A stretch of 28,075 nt of DNA, taken from positions 1 through 28,075 of the forward strand of contig MNCI01011375.1 in the NCBI GenBank assembly GCA_015680685.1, read 5' to 3'. Position 1 is the stretch's first letter; each line of letters starts with the position of its first letter. The translations under genes were made by a program, and so were the position numbers. This document shows, piece by piece, positions 8,410-18,972 of this stretch. The notes under the pieces are model-generated. The model made no database searches, was not told the DNA's origin, and saw only the letters and a list, made by a program, of their open reading frames with translations. This DNA comes from Gnetum montanum (taxonomy: Eukaryota; Streptophyta; Gnetopsida; Gnetales; Gnetaceae).

Positions 8410-11400
8410 ATGGACCTTGCCCAAGCACGCATCACCATGGATTCATCTTAGAACTCTAATGCACACACCTTCGTAATCCTCACACAAGAACAATACAACT
8501 TTATCTGTGTGAAGATTCAGGCTAACCTTCCTCTTGACATCACAGAACAGGAGGCAAAAAGAAACTTCGAGTGCATATACATGGGAGGTCATGAATTCGT
8601 CCCCTCTATATATGACATCATCCCCCTTTCTGAGCCTCACTATCGACTCATCTCTCAACTCTTTTTGGCAAGGGGCCAAAACACACGACGACCCACTGAG
8701 GAGTCCCAAAACCAACATGATATACATGACTTCGAGGCATAATCTGAACTTGAGGATTCATACCACACCCTCAGTCCCCACACCCACGTGAACCCATCAT
8801 TCCACCCTCGCATGGGATAGACGATCCCTCACCATGCGTCAATGAGCATGCAAGCACTAGCATCCCGACATGGACTACCCATGTCCACGTCCACCCAGTA
8901 CATGCCACCAGTGCAAACACATGGGGGCACTTTCGTTACATTGGCCCCACACGTTCAAGGTGTCACTTCACAGTTTGTGACTAAGCAAGAAACCATACCC
9001 CTTTTTCAACAACCCACTCACTTCAACATGCCACACCCCACAACCACAACTCTAAATGTTGCTCCACAGCAACAAATGAAAACCCAACAATCTCCCCAAC
9101 CAACTAATCTGCCTACCGCTCAAGAGTGGGCAGAAGCCAAACAAATGATGCAAGCATTAGCTGAAGAGGTAAAGCACCTCAAAATAAAAAACACTGAACA
9201 AGTTAAAGTACTGGACTTTTACCACGATGATCCAATTAGCTCTTCAGTGCCACCATTAGCTTTACCCAAGGGAATCACACTGCCCCAATTAACCAAGTAC
9301 AACGAGAAGGGAGATCCAAACGCTCACTTGGTAATCTTCTGATCAGAAACTCTATTGCTTCAAGCTTGACCCCATGCAATCTTGCACGTGTTCGCTATGT
9401 CCTTAACGGGTGTAGCCTTAGACTGGTACCGAGCCCTACCACGTAACTCCATATCCTCTCTGGAGGATCTGCTACGTCAATTTGTTACCAGGTTTAAGTA
9501 CAACCTAAATCCTGAAGCAACACTAGACACTCTGATACAGGTGAAACAAGCACCACTCGAACCTGTGCAGAAGTTCATCCAACGATGGAGTGCAGCCCTT
9601 AACGAACTTCATGAGCCCATCCCTGAAACGTATTTTCTTACAATTCTGAAGGGAGCCGTGAATGACTTCGTTAAGTCAAAACTGTACTACCTAAGTGCTT
9701 AAACGTTGAGCCAAGCATTCACACAGATCAAGAACATTGAACAAGCTGCACAAGCCAGCAATGATCTCGCCTATGTGGCTTACAATAACCAACACATTGC
9801 CAAACAATAGACAACAATGAAAACTATAGCCGCAAGTACAAAAATAACAAACACCAGCATCAACCCACCTGCAACGATAGGGGCCATCCCAAGGCCCAAC
9901 TTTCAGTGCAAGGATAGCTCTAAGTATACACCGCTACCCACGCTACCCTCTGAACTACTAAAGCAACTCCTTGAAACTGGGCAAATCCAATACAAACAAG
10001 TAACAAAGAATGCTCGTTGAAGATACGACAGGTACTGTGAGCTACTGAGGAACCCCACCTTAGTAGCGCCAAATGAGCCCCCGGTCCCATGACACTTCAA
10101 ATTAGATCAATTCTTTCACTACCACCAGATGTCCGGTCACAATATCGACAACTGTTGTGCCTTACAGGATGATCTTCAAACAATGATAGAACGGGGCCAA
10201 CTGAACGTCAACATCCTGAATCAACCTAGCACAGACAATGCGTCCTATGTCATAAACTCCATTAGTATAGGAAGTAAGCCCAAACCTATGCGGAAACCTT
10301 TTGTGATCCATGTGCCTCCCAGCAAGGCAATGATCCCCTCTACCTCCACTAGTAAGAGGTCTCCCATCGTCATCAAGGTGCCACCTAGAGCACCGACGAC
10401 ACCTTTTGTGGTCAAAGTACCACCACCTCACATGTTCGCTAAGACGTTAAACTGGCATGATGCACCAACCGCGACTGCAAAGAAACCTTTCATCATTAAG
10501 GTTCCACAACAAGCTAGTCAAACACCAACGACTCCTCCCAAACTACCATTTTTCATAAAGGTGCCACCACGCGATGGCCCCACACCTACCCAGAGCCCAA
10601 CTGTAGGCAATGTCTCAACCTCTTCTCCATCAAGAATCAACCTTGCCAACAACATGGGTAAGCCTACCAAATGGCAGCAGAAGAGGATGAACGAACAACG
10701 AACAACACCCACACTTGAAACAAAAGCCACACTAAGCACACAGCAACCAAATGCTGGGGGCCCTCTCCCTAATCCCAAACAAACTAGGCCCAAGCCCTCA
10801 ACCCATACAGAGGCAACCAATACAATGACAAATAACATTGACTTTGTAGCTACATTGGCCCAAGTGAAACAAACGCTCAAACAAAAGAACACAACCATGA
10901 GCTTGTACGACTTGGTCATGACATCAACGGCTCATCGCGAAGCTTTAGCGCAAACGTTAGCATCCATTCCTGTTACAGAGGACATCCCTGCTAACATGGA
11001 ATCCATCCGTGCAAAAATTTCACAACTCACACCACAAGGATTGGGTTCAAACACCTTAGCCTTCTGTGACGATGCAGTTAAAGTCAACCTAGAACAAGGG
11101 GAGCTCACAATAGCTCCATTGTCAATTAGCATACGTGTTGGGCAATGTACCATTCATAGAGTGCACATTGATGATGGTGCAGCAACAAGCGTAGTTCTAT
11201 ACTTCGTCATTGACAAACTAGGCATGGCAGACGAGATCATGCCAATAGAAACCATGTGTCTAAAATCCTTCAACAGATCACGTGTCACAGTCAAGGGCAT
11301 GATTAACCTAGCCTTCGTGGCAGGTGAACAATTCCCCACCAGTGCGGAGTTCACTGTCATAGAAGAGATGCCCAGTTTCAACATGATTCTTGGTAGACCT

Positions 11401-11637
11401 TGGCTAGCCCAACAACGGGCCATTTCCTCACCGATACATCAAGAAATATGCCTTTCATACAAAGGTGGACAAGTCATTATACATGGAGAAAACACTCCCT
11501 TTCAAGCTAACCACAACATAGACATGTCACAAGTCTTGAAAGAAGAGTCTCTTGATGAAACACCCGCGGCAACAAACGCAACACCTAGAGCTAAAACACC
11601 CGAACGAGTGGTAAAAATCGAAAGCCTCCTAGAGTAA
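8410..11637 (+). pseudogene. gag-pro: gag-protease of element B (non-autonomous)
   Basis: One frame from the ATG at 8410 to TAA at 11635-11637, about 1,075 codons, kept in frame over 3.2 kb but broken by stops at 8449, 8740, 8818, 9340, 9367, 9700, 9808, 10018 and 10090. Blocks in order: an N-terminal domain shared with A gag (YNFICVKIQANLPLD, KRNFEC, EFVPS); the Gag core (DFYHDDPISS, LTKYNEKGDPNAHL, HVFAMSLTGVALDWYRALP, LRQFVTRFKYNL); KDSSKYTPLP; a knuckle-like motif after 10108 (FHYHQMSGHNIDNC). Five PF[VI]IKVPP-type repeats follow (10290-10570). Last is a retropepsin-like domain with a DDGAATSVV active-site segment near 11169-11195 and FNMILGRPWL near 11377-11406. No RT, RNase H or integrase follows, so B must depend on enzymes supplied in trans. 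Stops look like decay by transitions; the last 1.5 kb (10129-11637) is fully open. Confidence 0.9.
10290..10570 (+). repeat. PFVIKVPP peptide repeats in the B Gag linker
   Basis: The octapeptide pattern P-[FI]-[VIF]-[VI]-[KH]-V-P-P/Q occurs five times: around PFVIHVPP, PIVIKVPP, PFVVKVPP, PFIIKVPQ and PFFIKVPP. Proline/threonine-rich spacers separate them. A gag has one or two copies in the same place (PFVLKVPP near 7457-7482 and 16098-16120). The DNA of the copies differs at synonymous sites, so this does not look like recent slippage. Confidence 0.85.
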
Positions 11638-12382
11638 CCTAGCACGCCTCCTAGACCATGTCTGGCTAGGAAACAACCACATGATCAAGGCTCCCTTGCG
11701 GCCAAAAACACATCTGATCCCTGCCCACTCTTCACCTTTTTTCATTGTGCATACATCACCTTCATTTGCATGGTACTAGCTTACACATTTTCATGCAGCC
11801 TGAAAAGGCCTTAAACTAGCCTGAGGCACAAAATGGCCTTAAACCACCACCGTTTCTCATTTTTTTTCTATTTACTTGTGCATTTCAGTTCATGTTTTTT
11901 GCAGTTGCTATTTAACATTGTTTTCTCTAGTTGCTTTAGTTTACAAGGTCATATAGACGCACACGCATGCATCCACACAGAATAGTCCTGGCATCATGAC
12001 TTAAAACTGATACCACACTTCGTCCTGGTGTCATGATGGTAAACTAACACCACCAGTCACACTCATAACCCATGGATTCATCTTGGCATCATGACGGTAA
12101 ACTGATACCACAGAATAGTCCTGTAGCTATGACTTAAAAAACTAACACCACAAAATGTCTTGGCATCATGACGATAAATCGACACCATAGAGTTCCATCC
12201 GACATGACACCAAACTATCACATTCATTCACTAGAGTCCCCTAAGACTATAAACTGGCTAGCCTCTTCATAGTCTGCCACGACTATAAACTAGCATGGCA
12301 CCGTTTGCTATGACGCTAAACTGGCAACGTCCAATGGGTTATGACGTAAAACTAACCCACGACAGTTCGCTAAGACTATAAA
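11638..12382 (+). other. Element B post-gag non-coding region with TAAACTAGC-type motif array
   Basis: No pol or other frame follows gag-pro. From 11991 to about 12380 a degenerate motif, roughly ATGACNNTAAACTRRCA, recurs about a dozen times at 20-50-bp spacing. Two looser copies (CCTTAAACTAG, CCTTAAACCAC) lie near 11808-11850. Similar arrays occur at three places in element A. Confidence 0.7.
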
Positions 12383-12997
12383 ATGGCAAGATCATTTCTA
12401 GCACATTCATCTGCTGCTATAATTCATGACATTTCTTCATCAATGCCTGCCGCATCATTCATCACACCAACTCTAACAACACTATTGCTACTCATTCTGT
12501 TTGCCTTAAGTTTCACATGGTGCCTCCATTTGCATCAGCCACATTTATGTCTGAAGTGTTCGCTAACTCATTCACTTTTGGTTTTCGTGTCTTCTTGGAG
12601 TTGTGTTTGTAGCATGACACCTAGTGGTGCTCATACATGGATACACTTCATCACGGTGACAAGGTGCCACATTATTTCTAACGCACACAACCAGGTTAAT
12701 CAATCTGTTCAAAAGTACATTCCTAGTTCCCAATACATTCTCCATTTCCCCAACGATCTCATTCCCCTTCCTACCCAGTTACCGTTCCCAGATACACCCA
12801 GGACATCCCAAAACTTTGAGCATATGGTTTCACACTACGACACTCTCAAGAAGTTGCAACACACAACACGACATATGAGCATGAGTGTAAAATTGAAAGA
12901 ACGCTCTTTCCAAAAAAATGAAAAAGAACAAAAAAATGAAAAAGAACAAAAAAATGAAAAAGAACAAAAAATAAAAAAAGAGCAAAGAGCAAAATGA
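12383..12997 (+). CDS. 204-codon ORF in element B, hydrophobic N-terminal half, unrecognised
   Basis: An uninterrupted ATG-to-TGA frame lies between the motif array and the polypurine tract of B. This is the position where some plant retrotransposons carry extra ORFs or env-like genes. Residues about 28-50 (TLTTLLLLILFALSFTW) form a good membrane-segment candidate, and residues about 63-78 (LTHSLLVFVSSWSCVC) are a second, weaker one. The C-terminus is a run of QKNEKE repeats encoded by an 18-bp tandem repeat. It is unbroken although B gag has nine stops, which could mean selection, a different age, or chance. The ATG overlaps the last array motif. No family match is claimed, and an env role is only positional speculation. 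Confidence 0.3.
   Translation: MARSFLAHSSAAIIHDISSSMPAASFITPTLTTLLLLILFALSFTWCLHLHQPHLCLKCSLTHSLLVFVSSWSCVCSMTPSGAHTWIHFITVTRCHIISNAHNQVNQSVQKYIPSSQYILHFPNDLIPLPTQLPFPDTPRTSQNFEHMVSHYDTLKKLQHTTRHMSMSVKLKERSFQKNEKEQKNEKEQKNEKEQKIKKEQRAK
12911..12985 (+). repeat. 18-bp A-rich tandem repeat
   Basis: CAAAAAAATGAAAAAGAA is repeated three times plus a degenerate fourth unit, encoding QKNEKE units in the 204-codon frame. The complementary minus-strand frames (F/S/C-rich) are shadows. Confidence 0.85.
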
Positions 12998-13078
12998 ACC
13001 ACAAGCCCTGGGCACTTCCCATACAAGCCCCAGGCGGGAAGGTAGTTGTCTTGGGAAGAACGGTTCATGTCTCACACC

Positions 13079-13250
13079 ATCATGTTTCATCTCACTGCGT
13101 GGCTTTGGCTGTCAGACAATGGGTTCCCTTAGACACTCCCCAAGGGTCCTGTGTCTCCAAAGAATGCATCATCTAATCACGTGGCTTTGGTTGTGACAAC
13201 AAGTTCTCTTAAACCTAATACGAGAGTCTTGTTCCTCCAATGGATGCACA
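13079..13250 (+). repeat. Diverged ~90-bp duplication in the 3' region of B
   Basis: Blocks reading CATCTCACTGCGTGGCTTTGG and then GGGTCCTGTGTCTCCAA recur about 90 bp later as CATCTAATCACGTGGCTTTGG and GAGTCTTGTTCCTCCAA. Intervening sequence is less conserved. From here to the polypurine tract no gene is visible. Confidence 0.55.
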
Positions 13251-13530
13251 CCTCATGCCTTGGTTCCAAGTCTACCAAATATTGGCTATCGACAAGGAAC
13301 AACATGACTTGTTTGCAAAATGATGAACACTCCTCTCCCACACCAGCACAATCCCTTGATCAATTCCCAATCCCCTAGACATCATCTCAAAACTTCATTT
13401 CTCAATCCCAAGTACTTCTGAACACGGTGCGAGGACATCTGGCCAAGTGTCAAAGGACAATGCCACTAAGTTACTTGTGGTGTTTTGTACTTCTTTGTCA
13501 ATGCCTCTTGGGTCAATTCCTCCAAGTGTC

Positions 13531-13544
13531 AACAAAGAGGGACT
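13531..13544 (+). other. Polypurine tract of element B
   Basis: AACAAAGAGGGACT lies directly before the right B LTR. The corresponding site of A is AACAAAGAGGGGCC at 27913. The ~100 bases upstream (TTCTTTGTCAA..., CCTCCA..., GTCAACAAAGAGG) are also recognisably related between A and B. Confidence 0.85.
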
Positions 13545-13546
13545 AA

Positions 13547-15020
13547 TGAAACACCACAAAAAATTTGGACCCAGCACTGTCAGACAAGAATCAAGCTAAG
13601 TCATGATGCTTCCCAGCATGACCAAAACTTGCGAACCTTAAAAATAGCATCAAACATAGCATAATTGAACAAGAAAGAGTTCCTTGAGACCCACAGGTGA
13701 CTACATCAACATCTGGCATCAGGAATTTCAAGTTTTGGGTTCAAAATACTTGGTTTTGACCAAGTATACTCTGGGCACACCTTGGTGTATGCTGGCCAGC
13801 GTATAGCCCAACGTACACCAATTTCTGAGCTCCAAAAGCTCCTCCAAACAGGCTAGAATTGAAGGTCTAGACCACCTATGACCTTCCCAAGGGTCCCCAA
13901 CAGCTCTCAGGCACTTGAAATTCAATTTTTGGGCTTCAAATGATGGGTTTTCATGCCTGCATGCATAGATAGACCAAAACAAACACTTAGAGCATGATTT
14001 TCACAGGCAATCAACTCCCAGAGGTAGGGAAACCATCAGGCATCATCCTAGGATCCCAAAAATCAAGTTTTAACCTTGAAAAGTGGCAATTTCATGCCTG
14101 TACGCTGGCTTGCAAGACCAGCGTGCAGCCCTGCATGCACCACTTTCAACAAGGTTGATCGGGCATTTTAGGCAAGATTTTGACATGGAGTCAGCCCTCA
14201 AGGAATGGTCAATGAATCCACAAGTCCACAGGCTCTAGAAACATCAATTTTACGGATCATAAGGGTCATTTTTGGCCCTGCACGCCTAGCGTGTACACGT
14301 TAGCATGCTGCACGCTTGTAAAGCTTCATTCTTTTGCACCCGGTCGACGCTCCACATGTCACCCGATCCAAAGTTTCAGCATCCCACAGCTAGTCATCCC
14401 ATCTTAGACCCAAATTTAATGCCCAAACTTGTATAAAAACTTGGATTTTTGACCAGATTAGGGTCAAAAAAAGGGGGGAGGATCTTGGGGCAAAAATCAC
14501 ATGGGGACCACTTGAACACCAACCCTGCACGCTGGACTCCTACTTTGCATGTTGGGCATCAGACTTGGACACTGCATTTCCCTGCAACCCAAAACCTGCA
14601 TCTCCGAGCACCTGTCATCACCCACCGAGGCTAAATGTCTGCCTTGCGATTAATCCACAACTGCATTCTGACCGATGCATGCTGTAATCACTTTTTTCAA
14701 TACAAAAAAGTTTACATTTTTGCCCAGATTTATTGCAGTTTTATTTGTTTTCCAGTTTATGTTTACATTCTTGTTTACATTATTGTGCATGTTTACGTTA
14801 CGGTTTACGTTTATGTGCATCGTTTACATATAACCCAACGCATTGCAAAGTGCGTACATTAGGGAAGTCCTTGTTTGATCCACGTGTGGACCATTCAAGG
14901 CACTTTGCCTTTGTCCATTCCAGCTTGCCCTCAAGCGAAGGTAGAGTCTTCTGTGCCTGTCTATAGATCTCTCAATGTCTATTTCATTCCAGCCTTGCAC
15001 TGATGATTTCAGACAGTACA
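13547..15020 (+). repeat. Right (3') LTR of element B
   Basis: About 1.47 kb, from TGAAACACCACAAAAAATTT after the polypurine tract to CAGACAGTACA. It is followed by CCGCG (15021-15025), which matches the left target-site duplication at four of five bases, and then by A gag. It is the true 3' LTR of B. Its TATA-like box is at 14432-14439. Confidence 0.92.
14432..14439 (+). promoter_or_regulatory. TATA box of right LTR B
   Basis: TATAAAAA in the same LTR position as the left copy. It could still drive transcription rightward into A gag-pro. Confidence 0.55.
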
Positions 15021-17409
15021 CCGCGCATTTCCACATTCATCCATTTCAACTTTGAAAAAACACCTGACCCAGTTTGTAACATGCTTCAAGTACAACTTGA
15101 AGCTATTAATCACGCTGGATCAATTGATGAGCATGAAGCAAGATGTGCTAGAACTAGTCTAAAATTTTATTCAACGTTGGAGCGCAACCCTTAACGAAAT
15201 CCACGAGCCCATCGTGGAGGCCCACTTGCTGGCCGTCTTTAAGGGTGCAGTAAACTACTTCATCAAGTCCAAACTGTACTACCTCGCTCCTCGCTCTCTT
15301 AGTCAGGTTTTTGCTTAGACTAAGAGCATACAGGACGTAGCCAAGGCAAGCAAAGACCCGACCTACGTCGCTTACAAAAACACCTTCACAAAGAATGACA
15401 AAGGTAAGGCCCCAACAACCATAGTGGTCGCTGTGGCAACCAAGGCTAAGCCCAAACCTAGCAACAACAGTGGCAAAAATAACAAGAAACCGTCCATACC
15501 CGCGGCTAACCCCATGCCCAAATAGGACCACGTGCCGCAACCTGCTACACCTATGCCCGAGACATCTGCACAACCCAAACCTAGCTTTGAGCGTAAAGAT
15601 TGCTCAAAGTACACCCCACTGCCTCTAAAGCCTTTAGAGCTCCTAAAGCAACTGTTGGCAGTGGGATACATCAAACACAAGCAGATGTCAAAAGAAGTAA
15701 ACACGAGACATTAATGTTATTGTAAGCTCCTTAGGAACCCCTCTTTGGCCTTGCCCAATGAACCTCCAGTTCCTAGGAGTTTCAGGCTGGACAAGTTTTG
15801 TGACTACCACCAACAGTGCGATCACAACACCAATTACTGTCTGGCATTACAGGATGACATCCAAAGATTAATTGACCAGGGGAAGATGGTGTTGAACAAA
15901 AGTAATCTAGTGCACCCTAAAAACCAATCTATGTATGTCTACACAAATCCCCTCAATGCCAAAAATGTTGGTTACGTAATCAACGCCATCAGAATTGACA
16001 GTGATCCTAGGCCAGCCCGGCAGCGATTCGTGGTCTGTGCACCTTAACGTAGTGCACCAGCACCACCAGTGGCTGGTCCAAGCTCGCAGTAGCCGTTCGT
16101 CCTGAAAGTCCCACCATGGGCATCCACCTTTGCGCCACTTGTTAACGGAGCCACGCGGTCCCATCTGTTAACACCTCTAGCTCTATTCGTCATCAGGGGG
16201 CTAACACCTTTGATAGCCCCTACCCCACGCAACACAGCTGAGCAGCCTTCTCACCCCGTAAGGTGAGAAGTCCACTTTGCGGGTGGGACGTTGAAGGGAA
16301 GTACCATCAAAGGTACCCCCAAGCCTATGTCTTCATCCCACACATCTATACCTTCGCCACCAAAGACGAAGGTCAACATGACTACGTAGTTTGCATCGCC
16401 CTGCCAAAAAGGGTTTGAACCTAGACCCGAAGTTGGCCCCCCTCGAGAGATTTATCTTCTGGGACGAATCGAAGAGGAGGAAAGCATTAAAATAGGGGGT
16501 AGCCAAGACCTTCTAGATGTCCTCACCCAGCTCAAGCAAGCTCTAAAGTAGAAAAACACTACACTGAGCTTTTACAACCTAATAATGACATCTGTAACCC
16601 ACCGTGAGGCTTTAATTCGCATGTTGACGACGGTTTCGATCGATGAGAACCTACCAATGGAAGAGGAAGCGATCCACTCGATCATGCTTCCCTCTATACC
16701 CGCGGAGCCCACACCACCTCAATTGACTTTCAATGATGACGCCATTAGGGAAGATCCTGAAGGAGGTCAAGTGACTATGGTGCCTCACTTCATCACAATT
16801 CGGGTCGGCCAACACTGGATTCGAAGGGTACACGTTGATGATGGGGCTGCCACAAATGTCAACCCCTTCCCTATTTTGAACAAGTTTGGATTGGTCAACT
16901 AGATCAAGCCCACAACAACATCATGTCTGGGGTCCTTCAATGGGGCACGCATCCTGGTGAAGGGCACAGTTCATATAGATTTCATAGTAGGGGACCAGTT
17001 CCCCATAGACGCAACATTCATCATAGTCGAGGAAGTGCCTGGGTTTAACCTGATCTTGGGAAGATCATTGTTATCGCAACTTAGGATTGTCTCCTCACCT
17101 ATACACCAAGAAATCCACTTACCATATGCAGGCAGGGAGGTGGTGATCCATGGTGATGAAGTAGCAACGCAAGCAATCAGTAACGTAGACATGGAGCAAG
17201 GCTCAAAGGTCACAACCTCCGAGAATGAAGCGCTTGCTCACACATACATTAACCATCCAACAGAAGAGTTGGCCTAGCAAGCCGACCTCCAAATTGAAAA
17301 TGCATGGGTCGAGTTACCCTTCCAAGCAGGGGACAATGATGTGAACGAGGGCCTTGGCGAAATACCTTGGCCTTATGTTTCGATCAACCCACGGTGGGTC
17401 AAGAGGTAG
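15021..17409 (+). pseudogene. gag-pro: gag C-terminus and protease of element A, copy 2
   Basis: This resumes A gag after the B insertion (HRAFPHSSIS, LTQFVT, FKYNL, GAVNYFIKSKLYYL). It runs in one frame through KDCSKYTPLP, a zinc-knuckle-like segment (FCDYHQQCDHNTNYCLAL at about 15796-15849), a proline-rich linker and a retropepsin-like domain with VDDGAATNV near 16834-16860 and FNLILGRSLL near 17044-17073. It ends at TAG 17407 after INPRWVKR. Stops include five shared with copy 1 (near 15316, 15523, 16267, 16387 and 16549). Private ones include TAA near 15713 and 16045, TAG near 16091 and 16900, and TAG 17275. Private stops face CAA or CAG in copy 1 where both can be compared. The protease product would mature Gag and Pol. 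This copy, not 6410-7943, continues to pol and is the body of element A. Confidence 0.88.
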
Positions 17410-17514
17410 CTACGCATAGCGTAGCAATCCTATTGCTTCCCGCCCACTTTCCAGCCCATACGCATTCATCATTTTTTTTCATTAACATGCCATTCTTTTA
17501 GCATGCTATGCTAT

Positions 17515-17672
17515 GTCCTGAAATGACCTAAAACTAGCAATGGCCTGAAACGGCCTAAAAATAGCTATGGCCCGAAATGGCCTAAAACTAGCGTCATTGC
17601 TTTTTGCTTTATTAACATACAATCCTTTTGGCATGTTACGCAAAGGCCTAAAATGGCCTAAAACTAGCATAT
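17515..17672 (+). repeat. CCTAAAACTAGC motif array after A protease
   Basis: Repeats of the form ATGGCCTGAAAYGGCCTAAAACTAGC occur at irregular spacing. They resemble the TAAACTAGC arrays before and after A pol and downstream of B gag. Confidence 0.65.
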
Positions 17673-17740
17673 GAAACCATGAAAACTTTACACGATACAT
17701 AAGTTAACACAAAATCAATTTCTTTTTTGAAGTTTTTCAT

Positions 17741-17746
17741 TTTATT
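17741..17746 (-). terminator. AATAAA polyadenylation signal for the antisense gene
   Basis: On the minus strand AATAAA lies about 80 bases beyond the stop codon of the antisense gene. This is a normal plant 3'-UTR position. The hexamer is common in AT-rich DNA, so support is positional. Confidence 0.45.
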
Positions 17747-17823
17747 TAAAACCTTCGCCTATTGACAATGTTTGCAAAACTTGTACAAAATTTCAAAATC
17801 TCCAAAAAAAAACTCCCATACGG

Positions 17824-17958
17824 TCATGGGTTGTCTCTGTTTACATCATCCTCGTCGCTCGCCTCTGTGCCATTAGCTTTTGCATCGCCTTCCCCTGCGT
17901 CGCCCTCTACCGGTTCTTCATTTCCTCCCTCTATGGGCCTTGCACCCTTATTTGGAGC
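17824..17958 (-). pseudogene. Antisense gene exon 7, acidic tail and stop
   Basis: 45 codons ending at TGA 17826-17824. Composition is Gly/Glu/Asp-rich (GGNEEPVEGDAGEGDAKANG, ASDEDDV), with no internal stop. The acceptor ATGATGTAG gives phase 0 with exon 6 and lies just after a CTGAC branch-like word. An alternative acceptor 20 bases upstream would break the frame. Confidence 0.65.
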
Positions 17959-18044
17959 CTACATCATGGGAATGAAGTAGTCAGCTAGGGCAACAAATGC
18001 AAGTTACAATAGAGCATAAGCACCAACACAGTAACGAGACTAAC

Positions 18045-18868
18045 CTGATAAGGGCCTATGTCAGTATTAAAGGGTATCTAGTCTAAACTGAGCCTGAGGT
18101 GATGCCAGACCTCCTCTGTCGTGATGTCCATCCAACGCCTGTTGTTAAGTTCAGCATCTGTAGCAGCGGCTCTCTCCCTTTCCATGGTCATCCATTTTGG
18201 AGGTCCCAGGGAAAAGGAGACAATTATGATCTTTCTTATGGAAAGGTCCACTTTCAAGTCAAAAGATTCTGTAACATTTACTTGCTCTTTGAATTTGGCA
18301 TAGGCCTCAGAAGCGTCAATGACATTCACAAATGCTTCATACGTGAATGCCTCCATAGCAGCGCCTTTGTATAGTTTTCGATGGGTGTCATTCTCCAGCT
18401 TGTACACATGTTTGTGGTTTCTCTAGGTTTGCCCCCATTCGAAAACCTTTGCATTCAAATCTTTCATGTCTTGACACTTCTGGCCTAGCAGGTTCATCTG
18501 CATTTGCTGTTTGATTATCTCGTGAGTGGATTCAACGTTCTGACGCACGACAGTCTAAAACCTGGCGTAGTCTTCTATAGCTATGCGCCAGTCTTCATTA
18601 TTAGGGTCACGGGTTACGAAGAACTCATTCCTCGACCTGAGATCCTCCACCTTGACGACCAGGTTAACCTCTCTTTGCTCAGCCCTTTCGACCCATTTCC
18701 ACAGGTCCTTGTTGACATGCTTATACTTCCATAGGGAGCCTACCGAGTGTAAGACGCACTTGTAAGCCTCATCGAACATGTGATGAGGCACCTCAGTCAC
18801 GTCAGGTGAGAGTGTAGGCATGACGCCAACTTTCATAGGTCATGCTGGGTCCCATTTGAGCCGAGAGG
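18045..18868 (-). pseudogene. Antisense gene exon 6, long charged region
   Basis: A single frame covers 824 bases with only four stops (one TGA, three TAG). It is rich in Lys, Glu, Asp, Trp and Asn, for example DEAYKCVLHSVGSLWKYKHV, VERAEQREVNLVVKVEDLR, YKLENDTHRKLYKG and NNRRWMDITTEEVWHHLRL. The central part (about 18540-18420) is Gln/Met-rich and could be helical or coiled. The phase at both ends fits exons 5 and 7. No family recognised. Confidence 0.7.
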
Positions 18869-18972
18869 CTGCCTCGACACAAAGAGCGTAGCAATTGCGT
18901 TAGCATAGCAAAATCAACAAACTCAAAATTTTTTGATGCAACAACATAAGGACACTTAGCACCACTACTTAC

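Larger units (their letters stand above)
17410..17823. other. Convergent non-coding spacer between A protease and the antisense gene
   Basis: It holds GCTACGC words right after the protease stop. An array of about six CCTAAAACTAGC-type motifs (17515-17672) follows, then AT-rich sequence forming the putative 3' UTR of the minus-strand gene. No frame of note. Confidence 0.6.

Noticed and set aside
12830-13090. Phe-rich minus-strand ORFs
   Set aside because: Reverse reading of the A-rich 18-bp repeat; low complexity.
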